DNA of 5,709 bases from Croceimicrobium sp965658965 (lineage in GTDB: Bacteria > Bacteroidota > Bacteroidia > Flavobacteriales > Schleiferiaceae): the NCBI GenBank assembly GCA_965658965.1, contig CBFHVV010000128.1, positions 1 to 5,709 on the forward strand, written 5' to 3'. Positions within the stretch are counted from its first letter, which is position 1. Each line of letters opens with the position of its first letter. Shown here piece after piece: positions 4,590 through 5,709 of the stretch. Below the pieces are notes generated by a model. It worked only from the letters and a program-made list of their open reading frames with translations, ran no database searches and was not told the DNA's origin. Position numbers and translations under genes: made by a program.

Positions 4590-5641
4590 TATTTCATTTG
4601 ATTTTCTAAAATTTGCGACTGCATTATTCTCCGCTGTATTTGAGTAGCATAGCTCCTTGCCGTTTTATTCCCATATTTAGAATAAGCCTGCTGTGCCCAT
4701 TTTTCTGCTTCCATAAGGTTACCCAAAACTTCATGAGCTACCGCAATATTATAAGTCATTCGGCCTGCCTCCTTCTCTGCTGCCTGAGGAATGGCCTTTT
4801 CCCACACTGCAATAGCACCTTGCCAGTCATTAACTTCAGCCATGCGAGCCCCTTGCTCCAAAGCAGGATAATCTTTTGATTTTGTATAAAAAACACGTCG
4901 CAATTGCACGGGCATCGGAGCAATTTTATAGGCATATTCATGTCCTAATCGATTGGCTAATTCACGGGTTGCGGCATTACGATTAATAAGCGCAGCAATA
5001 GCACCAGCCTTACTATCTGCTGCCCCTTGCCAAGTATTAGTTTCATCCAATAATTGTTGATCGATAATTTCGCGATTGGCAGGATCATACAATCTTAAAC
5101 CAATTTTAATATTTCCAAGTCCCTCGGCGTACCATTCATCTACTTCTATGGTGCGTTTATTTTCGCCTGTACCCACGGTGCGTTTTACCTTACGAGTTCC
5201 ATTAGTAATAATAAAGTCTGAATCAACGATTTCTATTGCTACTAAGGCATCTGCCTGATAGCGATTTAACAGATTTTGCTGGGTGGACCAATTTATGGGC
5301 TCTGGAAAGGCGGCTGAAAAAGAATTTCCTTCTAAACGTTGGCTGGCCACTAAGACTTGGAAACGGGGAGAAATTTGCAATTGATTTTTTAAGCTATTAA
5401 CCACTGCCTGAGCAGCGGCTTTATCGCCTTCAATCCCTTCTCCCGTGAGGATGCCCTCGCCAATATTTAACCATTTATTTTCTTTAGAAGGCTTGGTACG
5501 GTCTACAATAAGAATGGTTTTGATGTTGGGGTCAATGCCAATATCCGCAGGTCGAATGGTATTGATAGTCACTGGTTTTTGACCACCGCAGGCAGTAATA
5601 AAAACTGCTAAAAGAGCCAGGCTCGCTAATCGTAATTTCAT
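4589..5641 (-). CDS. DUF6340-like lipoprotein with C-terminal TPR-like repeats
   Basis: This 350-residue protein begins with MKLRLASLALLAVFITAC, a lipoprotein signal with a canonical I-T-A-C lipobox (Cys18), so it is an envelope lipoprotein. Residues about 24-250 form one alpha/beta domain that begins TINTIRPADIGIDPNIKTILIVDR; this opening recalls the Bacteroidota lipoprotein family DUF6340, but that name is from memory and was not searched. It then includes a Gly-rich stretch (60-72) and strands at 130-147 and 175-187. Residues 257-335 are two helical hairpins of the TPR kind (NDWQGAIAVWEKAI, then MTYNIAVAHEVLGNLMEAEKWAQQAY), suggesting a protein-protein contact. I chose the ATG at 5639-5641 because it starts the signal peptide. 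The frame stays open to another ATG at 5687-5689, but that 16-residue extension (MALYLFTG...) would run through a hairpin and put the lipobox too far in. The stop TAA overlaps the terC ATG as TAATG, so the two are probably translationally coupled. Confidence 0.85.
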   Translation of the reverse strand: MKLRLASLALLAVFITACGGQKPVTINTIRPADIGIDPNIKTILIVDRTKPSKENKWLNIGEGILTGEGIEGDKAAAQAVVNSLKNQLQISPRFQVLVASQRLEGNSFSAAFPEPINWSTQQNLLNRYQADALVAIEIVDSDFIITNGTRKVKRTVGTGENKRTIEVDEWYAEGLGNIKIGLRLYDPANREIIDQQLLDETNTWQGAADSKAGAIAALINRNAATRELANRLGHEYAYKIAPMPVQLRRVFYTKSKDYPALEQGARMAEVNDWQGAIAVWEKAIPQAAEKEAGRMTYNIAVAHEVLGNLMEAEKWAQQAYSKYGNKTARSYATQIQRRIMQSQILENQMK

Positions 5642-5664
5642 TGAAAAAGATGTTAAAATAAAGA

Positions 5665-5686
5665 GCCCTGTAAACAAATACAGGGC
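5665..5686 (-). terminator. Terminator-like hairpin just before the lipoprotein start
   Basis: A perfect 8-bp stem, GCCCTGTA (5665-5672) and TACAGGGC (5679-5686), closes a 6-nt loop. On the minus strand it is followed by a T-rich stretch (TCTTTATTTT) and then by the lipoprotein ATG, only 23 nt beyond the stem. It is probably the terminator of a gene beyond the right edge of the window, or an attenuator in the leader of the lipoprotein-terC unit. The plus-strand reading is followed by CATTTTA, a poorer tail. Confidence 0.6.
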
Positions 5687-5709
5687 CATTTTAAATTATA
5701 AATGCGAAT

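Noticed and set aside
4369..5258. Several short frames on both strands over the lipoprotein and terC genes (4369-4647, 4613-4879, 4756-4941, 5076-5258)
   Set aside because: They are shadows of two well-supported genes, with no domain, signal or promoter of their own.
1..5709. Defence system, CRISPR array, mobile element or toxin-antitoxin pair
   Set aside because: I looked for direct repeats, transposase or integrase motifs, nucleases and small paired genes and saw none; the window reads as ordinary chromosome.

Overview
The window reads as a piece of a Bacteroidota chromosome, most likely Flavobacteriia or a marine relative. The evidence is an AT-rich sequence, a secreted protein with a C-terminal domain of the type IX secretion (T9SS) type A kind, several protein families common in Bacteroidota (DUF4399, DUF6340-like and DUF4328-like proteins, and a short single-RRM glycine-tailed RNA-binding protein), promoter boxes matching the Bacteroidota -7 consensus TAnnTTTG, and no convincing Shine-Dalgarno sequence before any start codon. 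Family names come from recognising the protein sequence; no database search was run.

Layout, left to right. (1) 31-520: a minus-strand single-gene unit for a 99-residue RRM RNA-binding protein, with a clear promoter, a leader of about 90 nt that contains a hairpin, and a good intrinsic terminator. (2) 613-2194: two minus-strand genes 40 bp apart, probably cotranscribed. The first transcribed is a secreted protein with degenerate YD-like repeats; the second is a multi-pass membrane protein of the DUF4328 type. (3) 2195-2441: a divergent intergenic region with candidate promoters on both strands and several GATA/TATC dyads. (4) 2442-2927: a plus-strand DUF4399 lipoprotein. It converges on (5) 3015-3776, a small minus-strand T9SS cargo protein, and the two share a strong bidirectional terminator. 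(6) 3852-5641: a minus-strand pair, a lipoprotein with C-terminal TPR-like helices followed by a TerC-family membrane protein. Their stop and start codons overlap as TAATG. The lipoprotein's real start is at 5641, and a terminator-like hairpin lies immediately upstream.

Five of the seven products are exported or membrane proteins: two lipoproteins, two secreted proteins and TerC, with the DUF4328 protein as a further membrane protein and only the RRM protein cytoplasmic. The only strong functional link is the translationally coupled lipoprotein-TerC pair. I see no tRNA, rRNA, CRISPR array, insertion sequence, phage gene or defence system. This looks like ordinary core or near-core chromosome; the points worth checking are regulatory details and poorly characterised proteins rather than a clear new system.
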